Positions 45,771 to 55,112 of a DNA stretch of 64,000 bases are shown piece after piece. Source of the DNA: Sandaracinaceae bacterium. Its GTDB lineage: Bacteria; Myxococcota_A; Polyangia; Polyangiales; JADJQN01. Position numbers and translations under genes: made by a program. The notes beneath the pieces are model-generated. The model was given only the letters and a program-made list of their open reading frames with translations. It was not told where the DNA came from and made no database searches. Where the stretch lies: NCBI GenBank assembly GCA_016712745.1, contig JADJQN010000001.1, positions 1,488,001 to 1,552,000 of the forward strand, in the 5' to 3' direction. The first letter of the stretch is position 1. Each line of letters opens with the position of its first letter.

Positions 45771-46483
45771 CGCGAGCGTTCGTTTTCGTCGTTGTGCTTG
45801 CGGGCTCGCTCACGAAAGTCGCAGCCCAAGACCAACAGAGCCCCGCGTGGCATCCCCCGATTTCGATCGTGCCCACGCAGGGCCCAGGTTATCCGATTCA
45901 GCCACCGGCACGACCCGCCCCCCCGCCGCCACCAGACTTGCGCCTCGCGCGTTCCAACGTTGCGGCCGACTTCAATATCTTCGTCATGACTTCGCCGGTT
46001 TCGAGCTTCGACAGAACGCTCGGCGCACGCGGCATCTCGTCAGAGGCGCATTGGGGCGCAAATCTCGCGGTTGTCGGCCGTGTCGCCAACTGGTTTTGGA
46101 TGGGCGCGCGCGGTGGATTCCACCGCCGTAGCTTCGACACAGCGACGCTTAACGTCATGGCATATGGGTTCTCAATGCAGGGCACGGCGCAGGCTCGCTT
46201 TGCGCTAGGCGAGAACGTCGACGCCTTCGCGCACGTTGACGCGGGGCTCGCACATGCGGGCGTGAGCTACAACGGCGTGTTTGACGGCGGGGTCGTACCG
46301 CATCTCTCGAGCGGCGTGGGCGTGGGCATCTGGGTCGTAGGCGACCTGCGCGCATTCCTGAGCTTTGACTATCACTACTACTTCACGCCCTCGGTGAACT
46401 CCATGAAGGACGACGTCGACTTGGGCGGAATGGCATTTGGTTTGGGCATGGAATGGCGCCCTTCGTCTGGAGCGGAAGAATGA
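45761..46483 (+). CDS. Secreted probable outer-membrane beta-barrel protein
   Basis: 240 residues from GTG 45761, which gives a clean signal peptide (ARAFVFVVVLAGSLTKVAAQ); ATG 45719 would add 14 charged residues. A Pro-rich linker (PPARPAPPPPPD) is followed by about eight amphipathic strands with Gly and aromatic residues (RVANWFWMGARGGFHRR, GVGIWVVGDLRAFLSFDYHYYF). This is typical of a small porin-like barrel. The start overlaps the TIGR02265 gene and the stop overlaps the next lipoprotein gene, so the three are one transcript. Confidence 0.65.
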   Translation: MGVARAFVFVVVLAGSLTKVAAQDQQSPAWHPPISIVPTQGPGYPIQPPARPAPPPPPDLRLARSNVAADFNIFVMTSPVSSFDRTLGARGISSEAHWGANLAVVGRVANWFWMGARGGFHRRSFDTATLNVMAYGFSMQGTAQARFALGENVDAFAHVDAGLAHAGVSYNGVFDGGVVPHLSSGVGVGIWVVGDLRAFLSFDYHYYFTPSVNSMKDDVDLGGMAFGLGMEWRPSSGAEE

Positions 46484-47061
46484 AGTACGTCATTAGCTGC
46501 GCTCTCTTCGCTGCATCGATCGTATTTGCCGGGTGCCCGATTCAACGGATTTGCGCCGGCTCATCCACAGGCGGCCCATCCGAAACGTTCGACACTCAGT
46601 GCAACAACGTCCCTTGCGGCTGGAACGTGGTAGGCGGCAACGATGGTGATGCGACAAGCGTCTCGACCATCCACGAAGGTGAGCGCGGCATCGCCCTTAG
46701 CGGAACCGATATCTTGGTCGCAAACCAGAACGTGGGTCCCACCTCCTTGTTCGGCTCCACAGACATGTCGGTGACGATTTCCGCGCGCTGCGATGTGGGC
46801 AGTTTTTTGGTTTTGGGCGTCAAGCTTTTCGCTCCCAACCACACAGCCGATGCTGCTCCCGTTGCAATCTATGATCTCTCTCTCCATCCGCTTGCAAGCT
46901 GGGGCTCTGCGCAAACTTTGACGATGAATCCTCAGCTCACGGGCGGGGCTGACAGCGGCGGCATGGATACCACGGTGACCATCCAGAAACTGGGCGACGG
47001 TCAATGCGAGATCGACGACCTTACCTTCATCGGCGGATTCGGATTCGGATTCTGCGAATAG
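46480..47061 (+). CDS. Hypothetical lipoprotein
   Basis: 193 residues; the ATG at 46480 overlaps the previous stop. The signal ends in SIVFAGC, a good lipobox with Cys18. The mature part is beta-rich (DMSVTISARCDVGSFLVLGVK, TTVTIQKLGDGQCEIDDLTF) and resembles a jelly-roll or carbohydrate-binding-like fold, with Cys pairs that may form disulfides. No family is recognised. Confidence 0.65.
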   Translation: MKYVISCALFAASIVFAGCPIQRICAGSSTGGPSETFDTQCNNVPCGWNVVGGNDGDATSVSTIHEGERGIALSGTDILVANQNVGPTSLFGSTDMSVTISARCDVGSFLVLGVKLFAPNHTADAAPVAIYDLSLHPLASWGSAQTLTMNPQLTGGADSGGMDTTVTIQKLGDGQCEIDDLTFIGGFGFGFCE

Positions 47062-47122
47062 GCAGCTTTTTGAGCTCCGTTGGACATTGGGGCGGAACGC
47101 CGTTAAACCTCCTCGCCCTTCC

Positions 47123-48052
47123 GTGACGAACGTGACTGAAATACAGGAACCCAGCGCCGAGCGTGCTCTTACAGCTTTACGCTGGGCGGCCGATGTCGGT
47201 ACGCAAGAGGCTGAGCTCAGCGCCTGTCCACCCAAGCCGACTGCGGCTGATCATCGCGCGGTCTCGATTGAGGCGGCACGCGCTCAGATGGATCGCTTGC
47301 TTATGGGCAAGAACACCGAAGAGGGTCTCGACGCGTTGCACCTCACCGGGGCGCTCGATGTATGGATGCCCGAGGTCGCTGGCCTCGTCGGCTTTGGCGA
47401 TGGCGAGTGGCGGCACAAGGACGTGTGGAAACACACCAAGCAAGTCGTGTGGCAATCCGTGCCGCGCATCGCAGTTCGATGGGGCGCGCTTTTGCACGAC
47501 ATCGGCAAACCGAAGACGCGCCGCATCGAGCCGAACGGCGATGTTCATTTTCACGGACACAGCGAAGTGGGCGCCGCGATGTTTCGCAAGCGCGTGGGCG
47601 AGCGCCTAGGTTTTGACCGCGAGCTTTTCGATCGCATCCACTACCTGATTCTGCATCACCTGCGCGCGAGCCAATACGATCCCGATTGGACCGATGCCGC
47701 CGTGCGGCGTTTCGCCAAAGACATGGGCGAAGGCCTCACCGATCTGCTCGACTTAAGCCGCGCCGATATCACGACCAAGCGCCCGGAGAAGAAGAAGCGC
47801 GGCCTTCAACAGATTAGCGATCTTGCTGCGCGCATCCGGCGTATCCAAGAGGAAGATTCGGTTGTCGCGCCCTTGCCCAAAGGCGTCGGCACCGCGCTTA
47901 TGGTGCACTTCAAGCTCGCGCCGGGCCGCCACATTGGAGACCTGAAGCGTCAGCTTGAGGATTGCGTTGAAGCCGGCGAAATCAAAGGCGGCCTCACGTC
48001 GGAGGAGTACGTCGCCTGGGTCGAAACTCAGCGCGAACGCTTCGGGCTCTAA
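47123..48052 (+). CDS. HD-domain protein like the C-terminal part of CCA-adding enzyme
   Basis: About 309 residues from GTG 47123 (47132 also possible). ISI-type HD metal motifs are visible: HKDVWKHTKQVV, GALLHDIGKPKTRRI, HFHGHSEVGAAMF and HHLRASQYDPDWTD, followed by a helical tail with RADITTKRPEKKKR. This resembles the HD plus tail region of bacterial tRNA nucleotidyltransferases. The N-terminal nucleotidyltransferase domain is missing: only 60 or so unrelated residues precede the SIEAARAQMDRLL helix. It is probably a stand-alone phosphohydrolase; substrate unknown. It overlaps nothing and lies 61 bases after the lipoprotein gene. Confidence 0.8.
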   Translation: MTNVTEIQEPSAERALTALRWAADVGTQEAELSACPPKPTAADHRAVSIEAARAQMDRLLMGKNTEEGLDALHLTGALDVWMPEVAGLVGFGDGEWRHKDVWKHTKQVVWQSVPRIAVRWGALLHDIGKPKTRRIEPNGDVHFHGHSEVGAAMFRKRVGERLGFDRELFDRIHYLILHHLRASQYDPDWTDAAVRRFAKDMGEGLTDLLDLSRADITTKRPEKKKRGLQQISDLAARIRRIQEEDSVVAPLPKGVGTALMVHFKLAPGRHIGDLKRQLEDCVEAGEIKGGLTSEEYVAWVETQRERFGL

Positions 48053-48067
48053 CTACTCCGCGACCCG

Positions 48068-48967
48068 CTACTCGGCTACGCGATAGCCGAGCCAGGTCAT
48101 GAAGGGCAAAGCGCTGCCTTCGTCGCTCACAATTTCGGAAGCGTCGGCGCTCACCGTAGCCATTCCGTACTGCTGGAAGTCGGCCTCATTCACTTGGGTG
48201 CCGTCCGCAAGCACAGTGAAAATGCCGCCGAGAACGTAAAGCGCAACGCGCGTCCCGGCTGCCAGATGCGTGTCATTGGCGATGTGAATCGTAAACTGAG
48301 CGTCTACGAGCGAGTTCTGCTTCAACGCGTAGAGGCCAAGTAAAGCAGGCGCGTCGTGCATGAATGCTGGAGCGCTCGGCGAGAGCGGGACTTTGCGTGC
48401 GGCAAGCTCGTTGTAGTTGCGCATGATTGAAAGAGCGCTCGGCGTAACGTCGAGCGACAGGCCGTCGCGGAAATCCACGCGACGCATGGCCTCGCCGTCA
48501 CCATAAGCGGGCAACGAATCAGGTGGCTCAACGGCGTAGACGACAAACGGCTGCGTCCACGTGATCTCTCCAGCGGCAGCTGACGCGATTTCGGTGTGAA
48601 CGTACGTGTCGGCGTGTAGTCCGTCGGGGAAGAATGCACGGATGGCGCCGCTGACAATACAGCTCACGTCGGGCGGGACGGCAACATGGAAGACGCCCGT
48701 CGCATCCGCCGCGGTCGGCATGATGCATGAAGCGCCACCGTCCTCGAGATGCACACAGAATTGTGCGAGCGCTCCTTCGATCGGCGCGCCGGATTCGTCG
48801 ACAATCGATCCAGACACGGTCGTAAGGCGCATGACAGTACAAATCGGCGCTGCATCAACAGCGGCGTCGAGATTGGCAGCGTCGGCACGGCCGGCATCGC
48901 TGCCCGACGTCGACTCGGTCGTACACGCGGTTAGAGAAAGCAGTGCGGCAAGAATCGAAAAGCGCAT
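48068..48967 (-). CDS. Secreted lipoprotein with carboxypeptidase-regulatory-like domain
   Basis: 299 residues. The signal ends in LLSLTAC (Cys15), followed by an Asp/Ala-rich linker typical of Polyangia lipoproteins. Residues about 48-110 (VSGSIVDESGAPIEGALAQF, ATGVFHVAVPPD) form a carboxypeptidase-regulatory-like (Ig-fold) domain. The C-terminal part is beta-rich and unassigned. It is convergent with the HD gene, 15 bases away. The role is unknown, probably surface display. Confidence 0.7.
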   Translation of the reverse strand: MRFSILAALLSLTACTTESTSGSDAGRADAANLDAAVDAAPICTVMRLTTVSGSIVDESGAPIEGALAQFCVHLEDGGASCIMPTAADATGVFHVAVPPDVSCIVSGAIRAFFPDGLHADTYVHTEIASAAAGEITWTQPFVVYAVEPPDSLPAYGDGEAMRRVDFRDGLSLDVTPSALSIMRNYNELAARKVPLSPSAPAFMHDAPALLGLYALKQNSLVDAQFTIHIANDTHLAAGTRVALYVLGGIFTVLADGTQVNEADFQQYGMATVSADASEIVSDEGSALPFMTWLGYRVAE

Positions 48968-49046
48968 GCCAGCAGCCTAGCACGGGCAGAAACCCACGAA
49001 TCGGAACGCTGTTGCAATGCTGCGCTGCTCTTGGCATCGTCGCGCC

Positions 49047-49415
49047 GTGAGCTCCAACAACAGCATCCGCAAACTCGTCATAGGCGACTCAGTCTACTTG
49101 TGGGGAGTCGCGCATCAACACAACCACGGCCACCACCACGAGCAAGGCTGCCGGGAAATCTTCACTGCGTACCTCGAAGGACAGAAGGCAGCGCCGCTCC
49201 GTATTTGGTTCTCGGAGGAGGACGCGACGCGCATGGCAGCTGGCGTTGTTGCGGACGGCGCGGCGGGACCGCTGACGAATCTCAACGAGCCGAAGACCGC
49301 GCGCCGCCTAATCGATGCGGCGCGCGTGGCGGGATGGACACCGGAATCAGCACGCACGCCCTTCGTTGTGGAGGACGGGCTCGCGCTGCTGCGGGATGTG
49401 CACGCGACGCAATGA
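49047..49415 (+). CDS. Small hypothetical protein, His-rich segment
   Basis: 122 residues from GTG 49047. A His-rich patch (AHQHNHGHHHEQGCREI) near residue 20 could bind metal, but such patches are common in unrelated small proteins. FTAYLEGQKAAPLRIWFSEED is the most structured part. I recognise no family. The stop overlaps the next gene (ATGA), so the two form a unit. Confidence 0.6.
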   Translation: MSSNNSIRKLVIGDSVYLWGVAHQHNHGHHHEQGCREIFTAYLEGQKAAPLRIWFSEEDATRMAAGVVADGAAGPLTNLNEPKTARRLIDAARVAGWTPESARTPFVVEDGLALLRDVHATQ

Positions 49416-49765
49416 GCGGTGAGCCCCTCAGCGCGCAGGCCAAGTTCTGCTGCGCCGGCGTGGTGATTGAATACATTCCCTGCGCGTGGGCCCTCGTCGA
49501 CAGTGTCGTGTCGTATCTCACCGATCGGCACGACAATCACGACCCGCAAGCGCTCATGGGTGCGACTGTCATCTTCATTCCGATCTTGATCTACCTCGCT
49601 TGCGTCGCAGCGACGTTCTTCATGTCAGTGCACGCCTTCTTCCGATCGGACAGTGGCTCACGTTCGCGAAAGATTTTCGCCGTAACCGGGATCCTGAGCG
49701 TCGCGCCCTGCATCGCTGGAATTGGCCTGCAGACCCTGCTGGCAATCATCGCGCGAAGTCACTGA
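49412..49765 (+). CDS. Small membrane protein, unknown
   Basis: 117 residues from the ATG at 49412. Three hydrophobic stretches (about 12-30, 50-72, 90-110) suggest three membrane segments, with a short soluble loop SDSGSRSRK between. Translationally coupled to the small gene upstream and followed by a REP cluster. No family recognised. Confidence 0.6.
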   Translation: MSGEPLSAQAKFCCAGVVIEYIPCAWALVDSVVSYLTDRHDNHDPQALMGATVIFIPILIYLACVAATFFMSVHAFFRSDSGSRSRKIFAVTGILSVAPCIAGIGLQTLLAIIARSH

Positions 49766-49775
49766 CGCAATCCTT

Positions 49776-49886
49776 AAAGGGGACGTTCCCCTTTTCCCCA
49801 AAGTCGATCTCGAAAAAGGGGAACGAAAAAGGGGAACGTCCCCTTTTCCTCAAAGTCGATGTCGAAAAAGGGGAACGTCCCCTTTT
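49776..49886. repeat. REP-like hairpin cluster, second locus
   Basis: Four copies of the GGGGAACGTCCCC palindrome family, including two full hairpins of AAAAGGGGA, loop ACG, TCCCCTTTT. They are separated by repeats of AAAGTCGAT. They match the units at 42964-43097. They lie in the 218-base gap between the small membrane gene and ftsZ and would end transcription in both directions. Confidence 0.7.
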
Positions 49887-49918
49887 CCGGACTCGGACAC
49901 GGACCGCTTAAACACAAA

Positions 49919-49946
49919 CGCCCCCCGTGACCATTCACGAGAGGGC
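49919..49946 (-). terminator. Probable terminator of the dcw operon
   Basis: On the minus strand CGCCC/GGGCG and GTGA/TCAC form a hairpin with an internal loop, followed by TTTGTGTTT. It sits 38 bases after the ftsZ stop, where the minus-strand division operon must end. Confidence 0.55.
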
Positions 49947-49983
49947 GCTGTGTGTTCAAGAACCGTCCCGAGAGGAGCGGCGT

Positions 49984-51246
49984 TTAGTCGGTGCTGATGT
50001 TGGCGCTGCGGCGGAGGTATGCCGGGATGTCGAGAACTGCTTCGTCCTCGAGCGCGGCTGCGCCAAATGCGCGGTTCTGACGCGGCTCGGGCATCGCAAC
50101 TTGCTGCGACGGGATGGACGAACGGCGCTGCATCGGCGGAGCCGAAACACTGGTCGTGCGTGAGGGCATGTCGCGAAGGCCGTATGCCGGCGGGTTCGAT
50201 GAACGTGCGGGCGTGCTGAGCTGTTGGCTGATGCGGTTCGAACGCGGCTGTTGAACCACTTCTTCCATCATCTGGCGCATCTCGGGATCGAAGCCGGTAG
50301 CAATGACGGTCACCTTGACCGTGTCGCCCATGTCCGGGTCGGTGACGACGCCGAAGATGATGTTCGCTTCTTCATGTGCCGCTTGTTGAACTAGGCTGGC
50401 AGCTTCGTTCACTTCACGAAGCTTCATGTCGGGTCCGCCCGTGAAGTTGATGAGAATGCCCGTTGCACCGTCGACCGAAACATCGTCGAGAAGCGGCGAG
50501 TGAATCGCCATCTCCGCAGCTTCAATCGCGCGACGCTCGCCACGGCCGTAGCCCGTGCCCATGAGTGCGCGGCCCATGCCGCTCATGATCGTCTTCACGT
50601 CGGCAAAGTCGACGTTGATCATGCCGGGGTTGACGATGAGGTCGCTGATGCCGCGAACGGCCTGCACGAGAACGTCGTCAGCCTTCTGGAAGGCAGCAAG
50701 CATCGAAAGATCGTCTTCGGCGATCGAGAGAAGCTTCTGATTGGGAATCGTGATGATGGTGTCGACCGAGTCAGCGAACTCGCGGATGCCCTGATCGGCA
50801 TTCTTCGAGCGGCGACGTCCTTCGAACATGAAGGGTTTGGTGACAACGCCAACCGTGAGCGCGCCCTGGTCACGTGCAACCTGCGCGATGATAGGGGCAG
50901 CTCCGGTGCCCGTGCCGCCGCCCATGCCTGCCGTCACAAAGACCATGTCCGCGCCCTGAAGCGCTTCAGCAATGCGCTGAACGTCTTCGAGAGCCGACTT
51001 GCGACCCACTTCCGGGTTCGCGCCTGCGCCAAGACCCTTGGTGAGGTTTGGACCGAGCTGAATCTTCGTCGATGCAAGGTTCGAGTTGAGAGCCTGCACG
51101 TCCGTGTTGGCAGCGATGAACTCGACACCCGTGAGCCCGCTCGAAATCATGGTGTTTAGCGCATTGCCGCCGCCGCCACCAACGCCCACGACCTTGATAC
51201 GCGCGGTGAGATCCGTGTCATCCGCGAATTCAAATGAAATAGCCAT
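49984..51246 (-). CDS. ftsZ: Cell division GTPase FtsZ
   Basis: 420 residues. The ATG at 51246 is chosen because GGGAGG lies six bases upstream; ATG 51252 overlaps that site. The tubulin signature GMGGGTGTGAAP, N-terminal KVVGVGGGGGNALNTMI and T3/T7 loops are present, so GTP binding and polymerisation are expected. A Pro/Ser/Arg-rich linker of about 80 residues precedes the C-terminal peptide DEAVLDIPAYLRRSAN, which binds FtsA. The last gene of the division operon here, 89 bases after ftsA. Confidence 0.96.
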   Translation of the reverse strand: MAISFEFADDTDLTARIKVVGVGGGGGNALNTMISSGLTGVEFIAANTDVQALNSNLASTKIQLGPNLTKGLGAGANPEVGRKSALEDVQRIAEALQGADMVFVTAGMGGGTGTGAAPIIAQVARDQGALTVGVVTKPFMFEGRRRSKNADQGIREFADSVDTIITIPNQKLLSIAEDDLSMLAAFQKADDVLVQAVRGISDLIVNPGMINVDFADVKTIMSGMGRALMGTGYGRGERRAIEAAEMAIHSPLLDDVSVDGATGILINFTGGPDMKLREVNEAASLVQQAAHEEANIIFGVVTDPDMGDTVKVTVIATGFDPEMRQMMEEVVQQPRSNRISQQLSTPARSSNPPAYGLRDMPSRTTSVSAPPMQRRSSIPSQQVAMPEPRQNRAFGAAALEDEAVLDIPAYLRRSANISTD

Positions 51247-51335
51247 CGCCATCCTCCCGGGAAGAGTTGTTACTCTTCGTTGCCTTCTACTCACCGAGAT
51301 GCGGAATCGCCCGCCGCATCTCGATGCAAACTTTT

Positions 51336-52568
51336 TCAGAACACTTCTTTGAACCAAGCCCCGATCTTGCGACCGAAGGTCGGACTGACTTGCGCCATGT
51401 CCATCTTTTCCAACACTCGCGGCGCTACACGAAGCTTCGCAGCGCCGTACTTCACCAATCCAACACCCGTCGCGTACGCCGGGCTCTTCACCACATCCGC
51501 AAGACCACCGACGCCCATCGGTGCTCCACGGCGAACTGGCAAACCAAGAACCTGCTCGGCAAGCTCAGGCATGCCATCGAGCATCGTCGTGCCGCCTGTG
51601 ATCACAGCGCCCGCCGCCAACATCTCGGAGAAGCCTGTTTCGTTGATCACGTGACGGACGGCTGAGAAAATCTCATCGACGCGGGGCTCGATGATCTGGC
51701 AAAGCACGTGACGCGGAAGAACTCGCGGTGCACGTCCGCCGACTGAGGGCACCTCAATCGTTTCTTCGTGATCGACCAGCGCAACACTCGCGCAGCCGTA
51801 GCGGATCTTGATGCGCTCGGCTTCTGCCACCGGAGTGCGAAGGCCTTGAGCCACGTCGTTCGTCAGCGAAAGTCCACCGAGTGGAACCACACTGGTGTGC
51901 ACGACCGCGCCGTTCACGTAAACAACGATGTCGGTCGTCCCGCCACCGATGTCGATCAAGGCAACGCCGATTTCCTTCTCGTCGTCCGAGAGAACCGCTT
52001 CCGCGGAAGCCAAGGGCTCAAGAACAACTTCGGCCACATGAAGACCGCAACGCTCAGCGCACTTGATGATATTCTGCACGCTAGGCGTTGCCGCTGTCAC
52101 CACGTGCACGCGGGCCTGAAGACGCACACCGTTCATGCCGATCGGCTCCTTGATGCCGTCCTGATCGTCGACGATGTATTCCTGCGGAAGCACGTGAAGC
52201 ACTTGGCGGTCGGACGGCAGCGGGAAGGCCTTGGCCTGCTCGAGCACGCGCTCGACATCGCTTGCATCGACCTCGCGGTGCGGAATCGCAGCGACTCCGT
52301 CTTTGTTCATGCCGCGCACGTGGCTGCCAGCAACGCCAGCGTACACGGTGCGGATCTCGCAGCCGGCCATCGTTTCGGCCTGCTCGATGGCAGCCTTGAT
52401 CGCCTGGACGGTCGACTCGATGTTGACGACGACACCCTTCTTCAGACCCTTGGACGGCACCGAGCCGATGCCGATGATGTCCAAGCCATCCTCGGTCACC
52501 TCTGCAACGATGGCGCAGACTTTCGTCGTTCCGAGGTCCAGCCCTGCAATGATTTCGTTGTCTGCCAT
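51336..52568 (-). CDS. ftsA: Cell division actin-like protein FtsA
   Basis: 410 residues from the ATG at 52568 (GGAG about 11 bases upstream). Actin-fold motifs: IIAGLDLGTTKVCAIVAE (phosphate 1), ALIDIGGGTTDIVVY (phosphate 2) and VITGGTTMLDGMPELAE (adenosine). The C-terminal amphipathic membrane helix (GRKIGAWFKEVF) tethers FtsZ to the membrane. The 186-base gap upstream suggests its own promoter in addition to read-through from the mur genes. Confidence 0.95.
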   Translation of the reverse strand: MADNEIIAGLDLGTTKVCAIVAEVTEDGLDIIGIGSVPSKGLKKGVVVNIESTVQAIKAAIEQAETMAGCEIRTVYAGVAGSHVRGMNKDGVAAIPHREVDASDVERVLEQAKAFPLPSDRQVLHVLPQEYIVDDQDGIKEPIGMNGVRLQARVHVVTAATPSVQNIIKCAERCGLHVAEVVLEPLASAEAVLSDDEKEIGVALIDIGGGTTDIVVYVNGAVVHTSVVPLGGLSLTNDVAQGLRTPVAEAERIKIRYGCASVALVDHEETIEVPSVGGRAPRVLPRHVLCQIIEPRVDEIFSAVRHVINETGFSEMLAAGAVITGGTTMLDGMPELAEQVLGLPVRRGAPMGVGGLADVVKSPAYATGVGLVKYGAAKLRVAPRVLEKMDMAQVSPTFGRKIGAWFKEVF

Positions 52569-52754
52569 TTTGTTCGTTGCTCCGTAACTCCCGAGCCCCA
52601 CTTCACGCTTACAGAAGTCCCCTCTCCATCACCAAATTTCGTGCAAACAATTCGATTGATTTCAGGGTCTTGAACCGTTCGCGGCCTCAAGCTTTGCTAC
52701 CCAAGTGCGTAAAATGAGAAGGAGAAATGCCTAAGTAAAAAAGTTAAAAAAACT
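52569..52754 (-). promoter_or_regulatory. Intergenic region ahead of ftsAZ
   Basis: 186 bases between ftsQ and ftsA, the only long gap in an otherwise overlapping operon. AT-rich near 52720-52750 (runs of A and T on either strand), which suits a promoter for ftsA and ftsZ. No exact -35/-10 is claimed. Confidence 0.4.
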
Positions 52755-53714
52755 TCAGCTCCGGTGCTGCGGAACGGCAATTTCGGTCGCGTTTTCGGAC
52801 CCGTCGCGGAGGCGCACGGTGACCCGATCCGGACGGCGTTCGTTGTCCAAGTAGACGTAGGCGGCGGCGGCTCGGCGGCGCTCCAAACGCGTAAGCACAT
52901 CGCGAAGTCGCGACAGCTTGTCGCGGAAGGGCGCCTTGCCAAGACGCACAAGCATCGCGTCATCGCCTACGTAAAGAGATATAGAACCGTCCCCTTCAAG
53001 ATGCATCTCCGCGATGGGCTGCCGCTGGTAGAGACCCGCGCCGCGGTAGTCGTGCAGGAGCGCCACAACTTCTAGAAGTAGTGAGGTTCGATAAGCGCGA
53101 TCCTCCGTGAAGTGAGTTCGGTCGACGCCTGTGACGACCGGAAGGTCTACCGGATCATGCGATGCGACGCGTTTGAAAACTACGCCGTCGTCCGAGACGA
53201 GGTAAAGGGAACCGAGGGCGAGAAGCGCGACTGGACGGCGCTCGACGATGCGAACATTGAACGACGACGGAAGATGTCGCTCGACTTCGGCACTGGCGAT
53301 CCACGGATGATCCATCAAGCGTGCGGCCGCTTCTTCCGGACCGCGCACGAAGACATTCTGCCCTTCTTGCAAACCGGCGGCGGCGAGGATCTCGTCGCGC
53401 GTCAGTCGTTCGGCTCCCGTGACCTCAATCGTATGTGTCGCAAACGAAGCGGAGGTCTGCACATGCTTCTCAACCAGATGTGCCAGGGCCAAGGTGCCGG
53501 TCACGCACGCGACAACGACGAGCACGCGCCCCGCGATAATGAGGGGACTGCGAAAGTTGGAAAACCTGCGAATGATGCTCTTTTTGAGCCTTTCGACGCG
53601 CACACGAACGCTGACTCGAGGTTCTGGCGGCACGGAGGAGATGCGTTTGGCATTCGGGGCACGCGAGTTGCGCGGCCGCACCGATTGCGGCTCAGCTTTG
53701 GCCTTGCGAATCAT
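52755..53714 (-). CDS. ftsQ: Cell division protein FtsQ/DivIB
   Basis: 319 residues. A basic cytosolic head (about 1-60) and one membrane helix (GRVLVVVACVTGTLALAHLVE) are followed by the POTRA domain (HTIEVTGAERLTRDEILAAAGL, HPWIASAEVERHLPSSFNVRIVER) and the FtsQ domain (LLEVVALLHDYRG). It forms the FtsQLB complex in the periplasm. The start overlaps the murC stop. Note that ddl and murB, usual between murC and ftsQ, are missing here. Confidence 0.92.
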   Translation of the reverse strand: MIRKAKAEPQSVRPRNSRAPNAKRISSVPPEPRVSVRVRVERLKKSIIRRFSNFRSPLIIAGRVLVVVACVTGTLALAHLVEKHVQTSASFATHTIEVTGAERLTRDEILAAAGLQEGQNVFVRGPEEAAARLMDHPWIASAEVERHLPSSFNVRIVERRPVALLALGSLYLVSDDGVVFKRVASHDPVDLPVVTGVDRTHFTEDRAYRTSLLLEVVALLHDYRGAGLYQRQPIAEMHLEGDGSISLYVGDDAMLVRLGKAPFRDKLSRLRDVLTRLERRRAAAAYVYLDNERRPDRVTVRLRDGSENATEIAVPQHRS

Positions 53715-55102
53715 GAATCACCCGTCTTGGTGTTTTGAAGCAGCGCGAGAAGCTCGGGCGCGACGCGCGTGATGTCGCCGGCACCAAGAGTGATCACCAC
53801 ATCGCCTGGTTGGAGTCGAGCGAGCAATGCTTTTGCCAGATCGGAGCGCTGCGCGACGTAGGTTGCATCGCGGTGTCCGTGGCTTCGAATCGCCTTTACG
53901 AGCGACGCTGAGTCCGCGCCTGCGATGGGCGCTTCGCCCGCAGCGTATACGTCGCAAACGAAGAGAACATCCGCACGATTGAAGGCGCGTGTGAGATCTT
54001 CGAAGAGGTGATGAGTGCGCGTGTAACGATGAGGCTGGAACGCGACCACGATACGGCGACCGTAAGCGCGCTGTGCAGCATCCAGGGTGGCTTGCACTTC
54101 GGCGGGGTGATGCCCGTAGTCGTCGACGATGGTGATGCCGTTGTGCTCGCCAACGATTGTGAATCTTCGCTGTACGCCACCGAATGTCGCAAGCGCTTCA
54201 CGTAGTGGTTCATGAGCCACGCCAAGCTCGTCGGCCACGGCGATGACAGCGAGGGCGTTGAGCACGTTGTGCATACCCGGCATGCGCACTTCGAACACCC
54301 CGAGATCTTCGCCGCGACGCGAAACTTCGAAACGTGTCGAAAGCCCGCGAATTTCGGGGTTTTTCGCGCGATAGTCGGCCTGAGCGGCAAGCCCATAGGT
54401 CACGGTGCGCCGACCAATCTCGGGCAAGACAGCTTGAACGTGCGCGTGATCGAGGCATGCCACAACCAAGCCATAAAACGGGACACGGTTCGCGAACTCA
54501 ACGAAGGCGCGCTTCACCGCTTCGTGATCGCCGTAGTGGTCGAGGTGCTCCGGATCGATGTTGGTGATAACCGCGACGACCGGAGTGAGGTGCAAGAACG
54601 ACCCGTCAGACTCGTCCGCTTCTGCCACGAGGAGCTGCCCCTCCCCTCGCTTGGCGTTCGAGCCGAGTGAGTTGAGCTTGCCGCCGATAATGACGGTCGG
54701 GTCCAAGCCGGCATGACGCAAGACGGTGGCAACCAGCGAAGTTGTCGTTGTCTTGCCGTGCGAGCCGGCGATGGCGATGCCTTCTTTGAGACGCATGAGC
54801 TCAGCCAGCATCTCGGCGCGCGGGATGACAGGCACCAAGCGAAGGCGAGCGTCGACAAGCTCAGGATTGTCCTTGGCTACGGCCGAGGAGAAGACAACGA
54901 CATCGGCGTCGGCAAGATTTTCTTTGCGATGACCGATGGCGATGCGTGCACCCAACTGAGCCAAATGCTTCGTCGCATCAGTCTCACGCATGTCGGATCC
55001 ACTCACGAGAAAGCCCGAGTCAAGCAAGACCTCGGCAATGCCGCTCATGCCGATTCCGCCGATGCCTACAAAGTGAATGGCGCGTACGCGACCGCGAAAC
55101 AT
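53711..55102 (-). CDS. murC: UDP-N-acetylmuramate-L-alanine ligase
   Basis: 463 residues, Mur ligase adding L-Ala to UDP-MurNAc. N-terminal IHFVGIGGIGMSGIAEVL, ATP loop GSHGKTTTTSLVATVL, ADESDGSFLHLTP and DYGHHPAEVQATL are all present in the family order. The gene starts 10 bases after murG and overlaps ftsQ at its end (ATGA). Confidence 0.96.
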   Translation of the reverse strand: MFRGRVRAIHFVGIGGIGMSGIAEVLLDSGFLVSGSDMRETDATKHLAQLGARIAIGHRKENLADADVVVFSSAVAKDNPELVDARLRLVPVIPRAEMLAELMRLKEGIAIAGSHGKTTTTSLVATVLRHAGLDPTVIIGGKLNSLGSNAKRGEGQLLVAEADESDGSFLHLTPVVAVITNIDPEHLDHYGDHEAVKRAFVEFANRVPFYGLVVACLDHAHVQAVLPEIGRRTVTYGLAAQADYRAKNPEIRGLSTRFEVSRRGEDLGVFEVRMPGMHNVLNALAVIAVADELGVAHEPLREALATFGGVQRRFTIVGEHNGITIVDDYGHHPAEVQATLDAAQRAYGRRIVVAFQPHRYTRTHHLFEDLTRAFNRADVLFVCDVYAAGEAPIAGADSASLVKAIRSHGHRDATYVAQRSDLAKALLARLQPGDVVITLGAGDITRVAPELLALLQNTKTGDS

Positions 55103-55112
55103 GAGACCTCAA

